A stretch of 64,000 nt of DNA from JAAYDS01 sp012729155. Lineage in GTDB: Bacteria; Chloroflexota; Anaerolineae; UBA1429. Location: NCBI GenBank assembly GCA_036774405.1, contig DAIPBO010000007.1:1-64000 (forward strand), in the 5' to 3' direction. Position numbers and translations under genes: made by a program. The stretch's first letter is position 1. The number at the start of each line of letters is the position of its first letter. The notes beneath the pieces are model-generated. The model was not told where the DNA came from. It saw only the letters and a list, made by a program, of their open reading frames with translations, and made no database searches. Shown here one piece after another: positions 7,071-15,747 of this stretch.

Positions 7071-7550
7071 CACTCAAATGGTGATCGCGCCGAGCGATGA
7101 TGGCCAGGTCAGTTGACTCACCCTAGTTGCCCAGCCGCTTCGTGGTCGCGTTGGGTAAAGTCGCCAAGAACGTCTTGCGGCATTGGGTGGCGCCCCGGAC
7201 GTTTGAGCTGGCACCTTTTGTTGCTGGTAGATGGTGGAACGCACCCATCTGGGGTTGACCATATCGCAATGGGCGCGCCGGCTTTGCTGCGCAGTGGTCA
7301 ACGCGCCGGTCTCGCCGGCGCTGTCGAACGGCCTGCAGGCGCGATCGAGGCGATAGCGTATATGGTGTTGCCCTGAGGCGGTGCGTACGATCCCCTGGCG
7401 CCCAGGCGCATGATCTGCTGGAAAAACCTGCAGAGTCACATGGCGTAAGACACCCAGATGCTGGCGTGTGAGGCAGATCGTCTCCCATCCTGGCAATCCG
7501 CCGCTCGCGGCCAGGCCCTGCCCTCTGCTTGAGAGGATCTAGCATCTCTT
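7071..7550 (-). pseudogene. Decayed coding element, copy B (partner of 1035-1372)
   Basis: Fills most of the gap 6758-7711; 6956-7070 shows nothing. It aligns in order and orientation with 1035-1372 and is the longer copy. On the minus strand, pieces of reading frame include MLDPLKQ, RIARMGDDL, CRKTFLATLP and a terminal DFTQRDHEAAGQLG before a stop. The frame shifts more than once, so no intact product is possible. The CRKTF piece recalls the zinc knuckle of some transposases, which is only suggestive. Both copies point the same way and bracket the sulfur/oxidative-stress block. Confidence 0.5.
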
Positions 7551-7638
7551 ACATCGGCTGCACAGCCGTACTCTGCCTGCATCTATGCCAGGGCTCGTCA
7601 CGCTCGCTCTCAGCGCAGTGCGCGGTGAATGTGGTTGG

Positions 7639-7667
7639 TTGCAGCCATAAACCGACGGACGTAGAAT
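7639..7667 (+). promoter_or_regulatory. Promoter for the GNAT gene
   Basis: TTGCAG (7639-7644), 17-base spacer, TAGAAT (7662-7667), 45 bases before the ATG. Confidence 0.55.
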
Positions 7668-7711
7668 AGCCGTCGGCTTGTGGCTCAGCTTGTGCTCGTT
7701 GGTGTCCGCAA

Positions 7712-8671
7712 ATGATGGCTCATCCGCAAACGAATGGAATCCGCGCCTTTGTACCGCGTACAGATCTGGCACAGCTTGCTGATCTGATCGACGCCGCGTT
7801 TGGCGATGAACTGCGCCGTACCGGCAATCGCCTCACCGATGAGATGCGCCAACTGGCCACCTGGGGGTCATTGCTCGGCCTGGCCGCAAGCAGCTGGCCT
7901 CTGTACCACGGTTGCGTGTGGGTCGAAGACAAGCGGATCATCGGCAACGTGAGCTACAGCCGCGAGCACGGCCACGACGAATGGCAGATCAGCAACGTGG
8001 CTGTATATCCCGAGCACCGTGGTCGCGGCATCGCTGGTCGGCTGCTAGACTGTGCGCTAGAGGACATCAGGCGCATGGGCGGGCAACGCGCCTACCTGCA
8101 GGTCAACGTCGACAACGTTGTGGCGCGACGGCTGTACTTGCAGCGTGGTTTTCGCCTGTTCGATACCATTGTGGAGTTGGGCTTGTGGCCCCGCCCGGGC
8201 ACGATCATTCCCGAAGCTTCACGCCGCGTCGAGCCGGTGGCTTGGTGGCAGTCACGACGCATGGTTGAGCTCGCGCGTCAGGCGCTGCCCCCTAGCAAGC
8301 TGCAAGCACGCCCACATATCCTCGAGCAATACCGGCCTAGCCTGTGGGCACGACTATCGCACGCTCTGCTGCTCGATCCCCTTGACGGTAGATGCGATTG
8401 CGCCGTTATCGAAAGTGGCGCGCTGGTGGCGATTGGCAGGCTATGGAGTTCCTCGGCTCGGGGGCCACTCGAGTTGGAGCTGCTCGTGCACCCGCTTCAG
8501 CGCGGCCAATGGGAGGTCGAGCTAACGCGGGCGCTGTTGGGCCAACAGGTCGGGAGGGCGCGCCAGATACGAGCACATGTTACGACGGCTCACCCCGAGG
8601 CGACGGAGGCGCTCAGGATGCACGACTTTGAGCAGTTGCGCACCCTGGATGAAATGGTGCTGACGATCTAG
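7712..8671 (+). CDS. GNAT acetyltransferase with two tandem domains
   Basis: 319 residues, about twice the length of one GNAT domain. The N-terminal domain has a good acetyl-CoA site: ISNVAVYPEHRGRGIAGRLL (about residues 92-111), then NVDNVVARRLYLQRGF. The C-terminal half (about 195-319) repeats the fold in decayed form, with LELELLVHPLQRGQWEVEL, and probably no longer binds acetyl-CoA. Substrate unknown. It is a single-gene unit with its own promoter. Its TAG overlaps the stop of the minus-strand HAD-like gene in the shared CTAG at 8668-8671. Confidence 0.85.
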   Translation: MMAHPQTNGIRAFVPRTDLAQLADLIDAAFGDELRRTGNRLTDEMRQLATWGSLLGLAASSWPLYHGCVWVEDKRIIGNVSYSREHGHDEWQISNVAVYPEHRGRGIAGRLLDCALEDIRRMGGQRAYLQVNVDNVVARRLYLQRGFRLFDTIVELGLWPRPGTIIPEASRRVEPVAWWQSRRMVELARQALPPSKLQARPHILEQYRPSLWARLSHALLLDPLDGRCDCAVIESGALVAIGRLWSSSARGPLELELLVHPLQRGQWEVELTRALLGQQVGRARQIRAHVTTAHPEATEALRMHDFEQLRTLDEMVLTI

Positions 8672-9624
8672 CCTCGCTGTGAACGGCCGCGGCCCTCGTG
8701 AGCACCAGATGCAGCTGCGCGCGTCGACTTGACCACGCTATAGACCGCCAACGAAACAAACAGTGCGCCAACCGCCAGAAAGATAGCGCCGCGGATCGGT
8801 CGTGGAATGAACTGCAGCGTCAGGTAGTAGACATAAGCTGGAAAGGCCTGAACGCGGTAGAGATGCGTCATGAGGTAAGCGATGCCCAGGCTCAGGCCCA
8901 GCCCACCGACGGTCAAGAACACCAGCCACCGCGTGATGTCGCCAAGCTGCAGCCTGGCACCCATACGCCTGGCCTGGCTCTGGCGCGCCTCTGGCGATAA
9001 TGCAACCACCAGGGGTAGATCGTCACTACCGGCTTCAGCCGCGAACTCGATCGGTATCTCGACAGCCGGATCTCTGGGAGCGCCCACTGTGGTGGCGATC
9101 TCTTGCTCAATGGCGATGAACTCGGCCGCACGCGGCAGATCAGGTGCCACCGCAAAATCCTTGCCGACATCAGACGTGGCCAACACCTCTTGCACGCTAC
9201 GATCGCCCAACACCAGAATGGGTCGAACGCCTGCCGCCTTGGCGGTGATGACATCGGCCACGCAGTCTCCGATGAGGAAAGACGAGGACAGATCCAGCGC
9301 AAAGCGGCTCGCCGCGCCCCACAGGATGCCTGGCGAGTCCTCCCAGCAGTGGCAGCTGGCGCCAGGCTGATGGCCACACACCACAGCGACATCCACGCGT
9401 CCGGCTGCATTCTCGATCTGCGAGATCATCTGCTGTAGAGATGGCGGGAGTTCGTCACCAGATCCGGCGAAGTGGTCATAGACCACAACCATCGTCTCGG
9501 GGCCGCCGAGTTGCCGCACCGCCTCCAGTGTGGCAGGCACCAGTCGTGGAGTCGACTCATCGAGCTCGTGCGTGAGATGGCTATCTCGTAGAATGGTCTG
9601 GCTTCGGATAAAAACTGCCTTCAT
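8668..9624 (-). CDS. HAD-superfamily (GmhB-like) protein without catalytic aspartates, with C-terminal membrane helices
   Basis: 318 residues. Residues 1-160 follow the layout of GmhB/histidinol-phosphatase HAD enzymes. That includes a zinc-loop-like CGHQPGASCHCWEDSPGIL (near 85) and motif IV as FLIGDCVADVITAKAAGVRP (near 117). The first motif, normally FLDRDGT, reads FIRSQTI here, so both the nucleophile and the general acid aspartate are gone. Residues about 220-250 and 280-300 form two hydrophobic segments (WLVFLTVGGLGLSLGIAYL, AIFLAVGALFVSLAVYSVV). It is likely a membrane-tethered binding or regulatory protein, not a phosphatase. Last gene of the moxR-to-bactofilin string, 48 bases after the bactofilin. 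Confidence 0.7.
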   Translation of the reverse strand: MKAVFIRSQTILRDSHLTHELDESTPRLVPATLEAVRQLGGPETMVVVYDHFAGSGDELPPSLQQMISQIENAAGRVDVAVVCGHQPGASCHCWEDSPGILWGAASRFALDLSSSFLIGDCVADVITAKAAGVRPILVLGDRSVQEVLATSDVGKDFAVAPDLPRAAEFIAIEQEIATTVGAPRDPAVEIPIEFAAEAGSDDLPLVVALSPEARQSQARRMGARLQLGDITRWLVFLTVGGLGLSLGIAYLMTHLYRVQAFPAYVYYLTLQFIPRPIRGAIFLAVGALFVSLAVYSVVKSTRAAASGAHEGRGRSQRG

Positions 9625-9672
9625 ATCGGCTCCTCACCGGCCCGCCTGACTCGGACGCGCGGGTGCTGTGTA

Positions 9673-10071
9673 CTAGGCGTCGGCCACAGAAACCGTCGCG
9701 CCTTCGACGCGCTCGCCACCCATCGTGCACTCTCCGCGGAAAATGCCGCCCTCGTCGATGAGCAGCGAGGCCACGCGCAAGTTCCCAAACACCCTGCCCG
9801 ATGGCAGTATCTCGAGCCTGCCGCGTGCAATGATGTCGCCTTCAACAGCGCCCCACACCTGCACCACCGACGCCTCGATTGTCGCAACCAGGCGGGCATC
9901 TGGCCCGATGATAACATTGCCTGCCGTCTCCACGCGCCCCTCAAATTGGCCATCGATGCGAATGTTACCATCAGAAACGAGATCACCTGTGAACCTGGTG
10001 TTGCTGCCCAGCACGTTATCGATCTTGCCGATAGCCGCGCCAGGCGCGCTACTCTTCTTCAGCAGTGCCAT
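9673..10071 (-). CDS. Bactofilin (polymer-forming cytoskeletal protein)
   Basis: 132 residues. The core from about residue 20 to 115 is the bactofilin beta-helix, with repeating turns: IRIDGQFEGRVETAGNVIIG, then ARLVATIEASVVQVWGAVEG, DIIARGRLEILPSGRVFGNL. Both ends are short and polar, as in other members. Bactofilins polymerise without nucleotide on the inner face of the membrane and help to place cell-wall or envelope machinery. The ATG directly follows the TAA of the DUF4446 gene. The neighbours (DUF4446, HAD-like membrane protein) are plausible partners. Confidence 0.93.
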   Translation of the reverse strand: MALLKKSSAPGAAIGKIDNVLGSNTRFTGDLVSDGNIRIDGQFEGRVETAGNVIIGPDARLVATIEASVVQVWGAVEGDIIARGRLEILPSGRVFGNLRVASLLIDEGGIFRGECTMGGERVEGATVSVADA

Positions 10072-10623
10072 TTACCCATTCCCTCCCACCGACTCTGCTA
10101 CGGCCCGAACACCTGCCCCCTGCCCCGCCAACAGAGTATCGTTGCTAGAATTCCGAGCGCGCTCGATGGCCTGCTGCTCCTCTGTGGTGAGTTGGTAGGG
10201 CGACGCCCAGTGCGAAAGCGGCTTGGCATAGATGCGGGTCAGGCCCCGGGCGTGCAGACTGCTGATAACGACGCCCTGCCCTCTAGCGTCGGCCAGCGCA
10301 AGAGCGAAGGACTGGTCGCCGCCCGTGTCGTCAAAGGGGTTGAAGCGCACCATGCCCAAGCGTTGGACGCAGCCACTCACCTGCGCCCCAAAGGCCTCGA
10401 CCTGATTCACCCCATGCTGTATCTGGTCGAGCGCCGTGGTCACCCGGGCCACATAGGTCTCCAGCGCATCATGCAGGCCTTGCTCATCGGTATGGGCAAA
10501 GACGCGGTCATATCTGGCGAAGAATCGGCGCTGCCGCACGATGGCGACCAGTGCTAACACCAGAGCCGCGGCGCCCAAGAGCGCGGCAGCAAGGCAGACC
10601 AACATCAGAGACTGTGGGAGCAT
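10072..10623 (-). CDS. DUF4446-family membrane-anchored protein
   Basis: 183 residues if it starts at the ATG at 10623; an in-frame TTG at 10638 is the alternative. Neither has a strong ribosome site. One N-terminal membrane helix (about residues 5-28, LVCLAAALLGAAALVLALVAIV) is followed by a helical stretch. Then comes the DUF4446 signature VRFNPFDDTGGDQSFALAL, GVVISSLHARGLTRIYAKP and a closing LTTEEQQAIERA. The family is widespread in Firmicutes and Chloroflexota and its function is unknown. The stop TAA abuts the bactofilin ATG, so the two are co-translated. Confidence 0.85.
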   Translation of the reverse strand: MLPQSLMLVCLAAALLGAAALVLALVAIVRQRRFFARYDRVFAHTDEQGLHDALETYVARVTTALDQIQHGVNQVEAFGAQVSGCVQRLGMVRFNPFDDTGGDQSFALALADARGQGVVISSLHARGLTRIYAKPLSHWASPYQLTTEEQQAIERARNSSNDTLLAGQGAGVRAVAESVGGNG

Positions 10624-10684
10624 CTGCAATGCACACAACCTGTCGGCTAGGATGAGCCTATTCTAGCGGCTGTCGCCGTCACGG

Positions 10685-12913
10685 TCAAAGGCTGCTGAGA
10701 CCATCACCCCACAGGAACACTGCGCGCCAGGTCCAGCCTACGGTGTTGCCTGCCAGCTGCTGACGAAAAAGCGTTCTGACGCGCGCCAGTTCGCCATCAC
10801 TGAGTGCAGCCTGCAGCCGCTGGCCATAGGTAGGCCTATCGCGGGGCACGAGATCGAACCAGCGCTCGACCTGCTGTGGCGTGATGAGCCGATCAGCAGA
10901 GAACTCGCGCTCGAGCGTCGCAACCTCAAAGCCAAGCCCATTCAGCGTGGCCACGATGCTTTCTGGGCGCCAGTTGACAAGGGGATCATCTGGATCAGTG
11001 TAGATAGCATCCTCGGCTGCGATGAGACGCTCGGCCAGGTCAGGGCCAAGGGCGCTCAGATCGCAGAGGTCATAGAGGCGCTGCCCATGGTATACTGCCG
11101 TCTCACATAGCGATATGCGGCAGCCCCGGGCCAGCAGGGGAGCCAGCGAGTTGAGCACCTCGGGCTTGTCGCGGCAAGACAACAAGGCGTTGCGCCCAAC
11201 CACGACGTCGAAGCGGAGATCGCCCTGCCCCTGCTCTCGTAGCCAGTCGGCCAGCGCCCAGGGCTCGGCTAACGCCACGATGGGGCGCTCGACCGCAAGA
11301 AGCCGCTCGGCGATCTGCGCCAGACCTGCCGCTGCCTCGGCATCGGCTGTCTGTGCCCACACCCCGCCCTCCGGAGCGCTACGCAACGCTTGCCAGGTGA
11401 GTAAGCCGGTGCCGGCGTTCAGATCCAAGACGCGATCATGTCGCCGAATCTGCGCATGCGACATAATCTCATCGCGGATCACACCCAGGTCACGGGCGGC
11501 ACTGTCGATGGTACGCGCCAGCCATCGCTCCTGAGCGCTGTCGGCAGGGGTATAGGTGAGCACATCGCCCGAGCCGCCGGGCACCATAGCCGCGAGTTGG
11601 GCTTCACGACGGCGCGCCACATCGTCGCGAATCGCTCGTTCGCGGCCCACATCGCTGGGGTGGTAGAACACCTTGCCCTGTAACGCATCGGGGAGATATT
11701 GCTGCGCCACCCAGTGATCACGATAGGCGTGGGGGTAGAGATAGCCTTCGCCATGCCCAAAGCCCTCTTTGTCGCGACTGGAATCTTTGAGGTGTCGCGG
11801 CACCTCGTCCAGACGCTCGTTCTTGACGGCCTCGAGCGCATCAAAGTAGCCCATCACCGAGTTCGACTTGGGGCACGTGGCCAGGTAGAGAGCCGCCGAT
11901 GCGAGATGAAACTGGCCTTCGGGCAGGCCCACCTGCTCAAACGCCTCAGCCGCCGACTGCACCACCACCAGGGCCTGCGGGTCGGCCAATCCCACGTCTT
12001 CACAGGCCAGGATGAGCATGCGGCGAAAGATAAAACGAGGCTCCTCACCGGCATACACCATTTTGGCGAGCCAGTAGAGGGCGGCGTCGGGATCAGAGCC
12101 TCGCAGCGACTTGATGAATGCGCTGATCGTGTCAAAGTGATAGTCGCCCTCGCGGTCATACAGCACTGCCCGTTGCTGAATCGACTCTTCAGCCACGGCT
12201 ATGTCCACGCGGATGGTGCCCTGCGCGTCAGGCGGCGTCGTCTCCACGGCAAGCTCTATCGCGTTGAGCAGCGAACGCGCATCGCCGTTGGACACCTGTA
12301 CGAGATGCTCCAGCGCGTCACCGTCGATCTTAACATCGAGGCATCCGTAGCCCCGCTCTCGGTCTGTCAACGCCGCCTGAGCGATAGCACGCAAGTCATC
12401 GGCAGTGAGGGGTTTGAGCTGAAAGACGCGACTGCGGCTGAGCAGTGCTCGGTTCACCGAGAACCAAGGGTTCTCAGTGGTGGCGCCTACCATGAGAATG
12501 GTGCCATTCTCGACCCACGGGAGCAGCGCGTCTTGCTGTGCCTTGTTCCAGCGATGAACCTCGTCCACGAACAGAATAGTGCGCCGCCCATACAGGTCGC
12601 GGTTCTCTTGCGCGCTCTTTACCACCTCACGCACCTGCGCCACGCCGTCGAGCACAGCATTCAGCGTCACAAACTGCGAATGCGTTGTATTGGCGATGAC
12701 GCGGGCCAGCGTAGTTTTGCCGATGCCCGGCGGCCCGTAAAAGATGACAGAAGAGATCTGGTCGGCCTGGATCGCGCGTCGCAACAGCCTGCCCGGGCCC
12801 AATACATGGTCTTGGCCAACGAACTCGTCGAGAACGCGAGGGCGCATGCGCGCAGCCAGCGGCGCCTGCTTGTCGGCCTGCTCACGCGCGGCGTGGCCAA
12901 ACAGATCGGTCAC
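10685..12913 (-). CDS. rarA: RarA/MgsA AAA+ ATPase fused to a SAM-methyltransferase-like domain
   Basis: 742 residues; plain RarA is about 440. The GTG at 12913 is chosen because it has AGAGGAGG upstream, overlaps the previous stop as GTGA, and gives the usual start TDLFGHA. Residues 1-430 are RarA: Walker A GPPGIGKTT (60-68), Walker B LFVDEVHR (near 115), sensor GATTENP, and the tetramerisation part ending near YHPSDVGRE. RarA remodels stalled replication forks. Residues about 470-742 have a class I methyltransferase opening, RVLDLNAGTGLL, and later VVVGRNALLSC. Similar RarA fusions are known from cyanobacteria with the tail called unknown; reading that tail as methyltransferase-like is my inference. 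Confidence 0.9.
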   Translation of the reverse strand: MTDLFGHAAREQADKQAPLAARMRPRVLDEFVGQDHVLGPGRLLRRAIQADQISSVIFYGPPGIGKTTLARVIANTTHSQFVTLNAVLDGVAQVREVVKSAQENRDLYGRRTILFVDEVHRWNKAQQDALLPWVENGTILMVGATTENPWFSVNRALLSRSRVFQLKPLTADDLRAIAQAALTDRERGYGCLDVKIDGDALEHLVQVSNGDARSLLNAIELAVETTPPDAQGTIRVDIAVAEESIQQRAVLYDREGDYHFDTISAFIKSLRGSDPDAALYWLAKMVYAGEEPRFIFRRMLILACEDVGLADPQALVVVQSAAEAFEQVGLPEGQFHLASAALYLATCPKSNSVMGYFDALEAVKNERLDEVPRHLKDSSRDKEGFGHGEGYLYPHAYRDHWVAQQYLPDALQGKVFYHPSDVGRERAIRDDVARRREAQLAAMVPGGSGDVLTYTPADSAQERWLARTIDSAARDLGVIRDEIMSHAQIRRHDRVLDLNAGTGLLTWQALRSAPEGGVWAQTADAEAAAGLAQIAERLLAVERPIVALAEPWALADWLREQGQGDLRFDVVVGRNALLSCRDKPEVLNSLAPLLARGCRISLCETAVYHGQRLYDLCDLSALGPDLAERLIAAEDAIYTDPDDPLVNWRPESIVATLNGLGFEVATLEREFSADRLITPQQVERWFDLVPRDRPTYGQRLQAALSDGELARVRTLFRQQLAGNTVGWTWRAVFLWGDGLSSL

Positions 12914-14532
12914 CTTGACCTCCTCTTTGAGCGGCGCACCAGCCTCCGCTTGAGTTGTTGCCATGCAGACTTGGCCTGGTCGGCTTCGCCGGGCGTGATG
13001 TCGGCGGAGCTGTATCGTGCTGCCACGAATGCGTCAGTCAAGGTATCGGCACTCTCGGGCTCTGCGGTGGCGCTGCGCAACACATCATCATATTCGATCG
13101 GCGTCTGCGTAGGTTGGCGCGCGATGCCAGCCTCAGCGGCTCGGCGCACCGTCGCGAGATAGAAGAAGCGCACACGCTCGCGCTCGCTCAGCCTACCAAC
13201 CGATAAGAAACGTCTTCGCTGGCTCTGCAGCTGCGGGTCTCTGCTGGCGCGCCAGTGCAGCACCCCTTCGCGCAGGCGCTCAACAGCCTCGCCAAGGCCT
13301 GCCCTGGCCCCACCCCACCAACCGCGGAGCCGCTGCCACCAGACAGACAACGAAAAGCCACGGAACAGGCCCCAGCGGTCACGCATAAAGACAATGACCG
13401 AATAGCCGACCAGTACGAGCAGCCCTGCCCAGAAGATCACCGAGCGCAGGAGGGGCCACCAGGTATTGCCACCGCCATCGGCAGCCACCACTTCGGGGGG
13501 CGGGGGTGGCGGTGGCTGCAACTCGAATGCCGTGTCAACCGGATCACCGCTAAACAAGCTTGCCATCAGGCTCACCAAGAGACTGACAACAAACAGGATG
13601 GCCAACACCACCTGTACGGCAATGTACCACACCCAGTTGATGACCAGCCCAATGGTGGCAATGAGGCCCACCGAGTAACCCACAGGCAACAGGGCTGATA
13701 ACAGGCCTATCAGCGCCAGAAACACCAGTACCGCTACGAGCCAGCGCCGGCCGACGCGATCCCACACCGGCACGCGCTCGAGATCCCAGCCAGCTTTGAG
13801 TGCGGCATAGTGTGCCTGGCTCATCACAAGCAAGCCGATGGCAAAGTAGAGCAACACATTGACGATCACGCCCCGCGAGCGGCCGTGTTGAAGCAGCACC
13901 ATGTCACGCACATCCACGCGCGCCAGACCCGCCAACAGAATCAGCAGGATCCCGCCGCCCAGAAAGAGGGTGCCCACCCGCTGCAACAAAGCGGCGCGGT
14001 CCTGACGACCGTGACGCGGCATGGTCTGCCATAGATAGCGGTCTAGCTCGGTAGAGGCCTGGTGCATCTCGTATTCGGCGGCATCGAGATCGCCAAAGGT
14101 GCGCGCCAGGAACAGCGCGGCGCCCCAGAAACCGGCTATCAACACTGCCGCCAGGATGAACCTCCCACTGAAAAAGGCGGATAGGTTCTCTGACCAAGCC
14201 CAGACGTCTTGCGAGAGCGTGCCGGCTGGCTGCCCCAGATAGAGGGCAAAACGCACCACCAGCAGAATGGTGACCCACTCGACAAAGCGAAACCGGCCAC
14301 GGTCTTGCGCGGCCACGCCCCTGGCCGCCAGCAGGCGATAGGAGTGCATACTCTCGAGGCTGACCAGAAAGACCAACGCCACCCACACATACCCCGGCCA
14401 ACTGGGGTCGATGAGCTGGCCGATCTGCGCCAGCGATATGGCAATGCAACTCAACATCGCCGCTATTGCGAGAGATCGCGCCACAGTCACGTCCTCTTTG
14501 GGCCGACCGCTGCTATTGGCTGGCGACGTCAC
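12910..14532 (-). CDS. DUF4129-domain membrane protein
   Basis: 540 residues. The GTG at 14532 overlaps the DUF58 stop as GTGA with AAGGA upstream. It has about eight membrane helices between residues 15 and 335, a proline run of six near 345, one more helix near 370, then a long cytoplasmic tail. The tail ends with the DUF4129 signature: RFFYLATVRRAAEAG, TQTPIEYDDVLR and LTDAFVAARYS. DUF4129 proteins stand with MoxR and DUF58 genes and are often transglutaminase-associated; no transglutaminase core is present here. Probable role in an envelope or cofactor-loading complex built by the MoxR ATPase. Confidence 0.8.
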   Translation of the reverse strand: MTSPANSSGRPKEDVTVARSLAIAAMLSCIAISLAQIGQLIDPSWPGYVWVALVFLVSLESMHSYRLLAARGVAAQDRGRFRFVEWVTILLVVRFALYLGQPAGTLSQDVWAWSENLSAFFSGRFILAAVLIAGFWGAALFLARTFGDLDAAEYEMHQASTELDRYLWQTMPRHGRQDRAALLQRVGTLFLGGGILLILLAGLARVDVRDMVLLQHGRSRGVIVNVLLYFAIGLLVMSQAHYAALKAGWDLERVPVWDRVGRRWLVAVLVFLALIGLLSALLPVGYSVGLIATIGLVINWVWYIAVQVVLAILFVVSLLVSLMASLFSGDPVDTAFELQPPPPPPPEVVAADGGGNTWWPLLRSVIFWAGLLVLVGYSVIVFMRDRWGLFRGFSLSVWWQRLRGWWGGARAGLGEAVERLREGVLHWRASRDPQLQSQRRRFLSVGRLSERERVRFFYLATVRRAAEAGIARQPTQTPIEYDDVLRSATAEPESADTLTDAFVAARYSSADITPGEADQAKSAWQQLKRRLVRRSKRRSR

Positions 14533-15725
14533 AGGCGCTCGTCCTTGCGCCACATGTCCAAGTCGCTCTCTTGCCAGACCAAGAGTGCCGCGATGTTGAC
14601 CTGCGCGGCGCGCTGCTGCACCTGACGAAAAGCCTGCTGGGGGTCAGTAACCAGCAGAACCAGATGAAGGCCGCGCTGCTTGAGCCACAACAGTAGGCTG
14701 AACAACTCGTCATCAACGTCTGGCGTTATGATGATGACAGTGGCTCCCCAGGTCAGGCCAAGGCTAGCTTCACGTACGGTCTCAACGAATGAGAGGCTAT
14801 GGCAGAGGCGCACGCGGGCAAGAATATCGAGTAGCTGCAGCAGGTGGCCCTGACCGCGCCCCGGGTCTAGCCCCAGGAACGATTCCTGACCACTCAACGG
14901 ATCGAGGGCATTGCAGGCGAGGCCTACAGTTTGGCGCGCCGACACCAGGTGCGCCGCGATCGAAGCCGCTGTGGTGATGCCCAGCTCGCTTGCTGTGTAA
15001 AAGCGCGCAATGCCATAGTCCTCTTGCCGCAGGTTCAGCACCACCAACGCCTCGATGGAAATGGCCGGCTCAAAGCGCTTGACCTGCAGCTTGCCCTGGG
15101 CCGCGCTGGTGCGCCAGTGAATCTTCCTGAAGCTGTCGCCGCGCACATAGTCCCGCACGCCAATGAGTCGAGTAGGGTCTTCGTAGAGCCGCTCTTTGAC
15201 TGGGATGCTGCCAAAGGGAGATTGCGCCGGCAGGCCTAACTGGCTGAGCGGCAGCACCCGCGGGTAGACCAGCAGTACACGCTCTTGAGCCTCTCGTTGG
15301 CGGCTGCGCTGCAGGCCAAACAGGTCGCCAGATTCCAGGGTGAGCGGGCCCAATGTGTAATAGCCACGCTGACGGCAATCGAGCTCATACTCAAAGTCGC
15401 GTCGCTCATAGGGCCGCAACACCATCACACCCTCGAAAGCCTCGGCACGGCGCAGCGACACCGGCGTGCTCTCGTGCAGACGTAGCCAGGGCAGAGGCAG
15501 CGCCGTCTTGCTGGTGAGTTGAATGCGAACAGTGGCTCGCTCACCCACAAACACGCGCTGAGGATAGTCGAAGCGATAGGTCACCCGTTTGAGCGCCTGG
15601 TCGACCCAAACGCGCGCCAGGAGCTGCACCCCAAAGATAAAGTAGAGCACATAGAAGAAAAAGTCGACACGGAACGCCGCCGCGACGACAAAGAGCACCA
15701 CTACATAGAGGATGAGGTTTGGCAT
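14529..15725 (-). CDS. DUF58-family protein
   Basis: 398 residues from the ATG at 15725, which has AGAGGA upstream and lies 22 bases after the MoxR stop. Two membrane helices open the protein (LILYVVVLFVVAAAF and FFFYVLYFIFGVQLL). Then comes a beta-rich region with VFVGERATVRIQL. The DUF58 core is GVRDYVRGDSFRKIHWRTSAAQGKL, near residue 200. A von Willebrand A-like part follows (EALVVLNLRQED). DUF58 proteins act with MoxR-type ATPases, probably as the adaptor that presents a client. The order MoxR-DUF58-DUF4129 is a widely conserved module. Confidence 0.9.
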   Translation of the reverse strand: MPNLILYVVVLFVVAAAFRVDFFFYVLYFIFGVQLLARVWVDQALKRVTYRFDYPQRVFVGERATVRIQLTSKTALPLPWLRLHESTPVSLRRAEAFEGVMVLRPYERRDFEYELDCRQRGYYTLGPLTLESGDLFGLQRSRQREAQERVLLVYPRVLPLSQLGLPAQSPFGSIPVKERLYEDPTRLIGVRDYVRGDSFRKIHWRTSAAQGKLQVKRFEPAISIEALVVLNLRQEDYGIARFYTASELGITTAASIAAHLVSARQTVGLACNALDPLSGQESFLGLDPGRGQGHLLQLLDILARVRLCHSLSFVETVREASLGLTWGATVIIITPDVDDELFSLLLWLKQRGLHLVLLVTDPQQAFRQVQQRAAQVNIAALLVWQESDLDMWRKDERL

Positions 15726-15747
15726 TGGGCTCCTCTGCCGGCAGCGC

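Noticed and set aside
1035..7550. Functional composite transposon around the sulfur block
   Set aside because: Neither repeat has an intact reading frame or visible terminal inverted repeats, so only a decayed origin can be suggested.
11699..13162. Long open frame on the plus strand inside the RarA fusion
   Set aside because: It is the mirror of a strongly supported gene in GC-rich DNA, with no domain pattern or ribosome site. The same holds for long antisense frames at 20114-21283 (+), 25998-27107 (+), 36072-37064 (-) and 57836-58666 (-).
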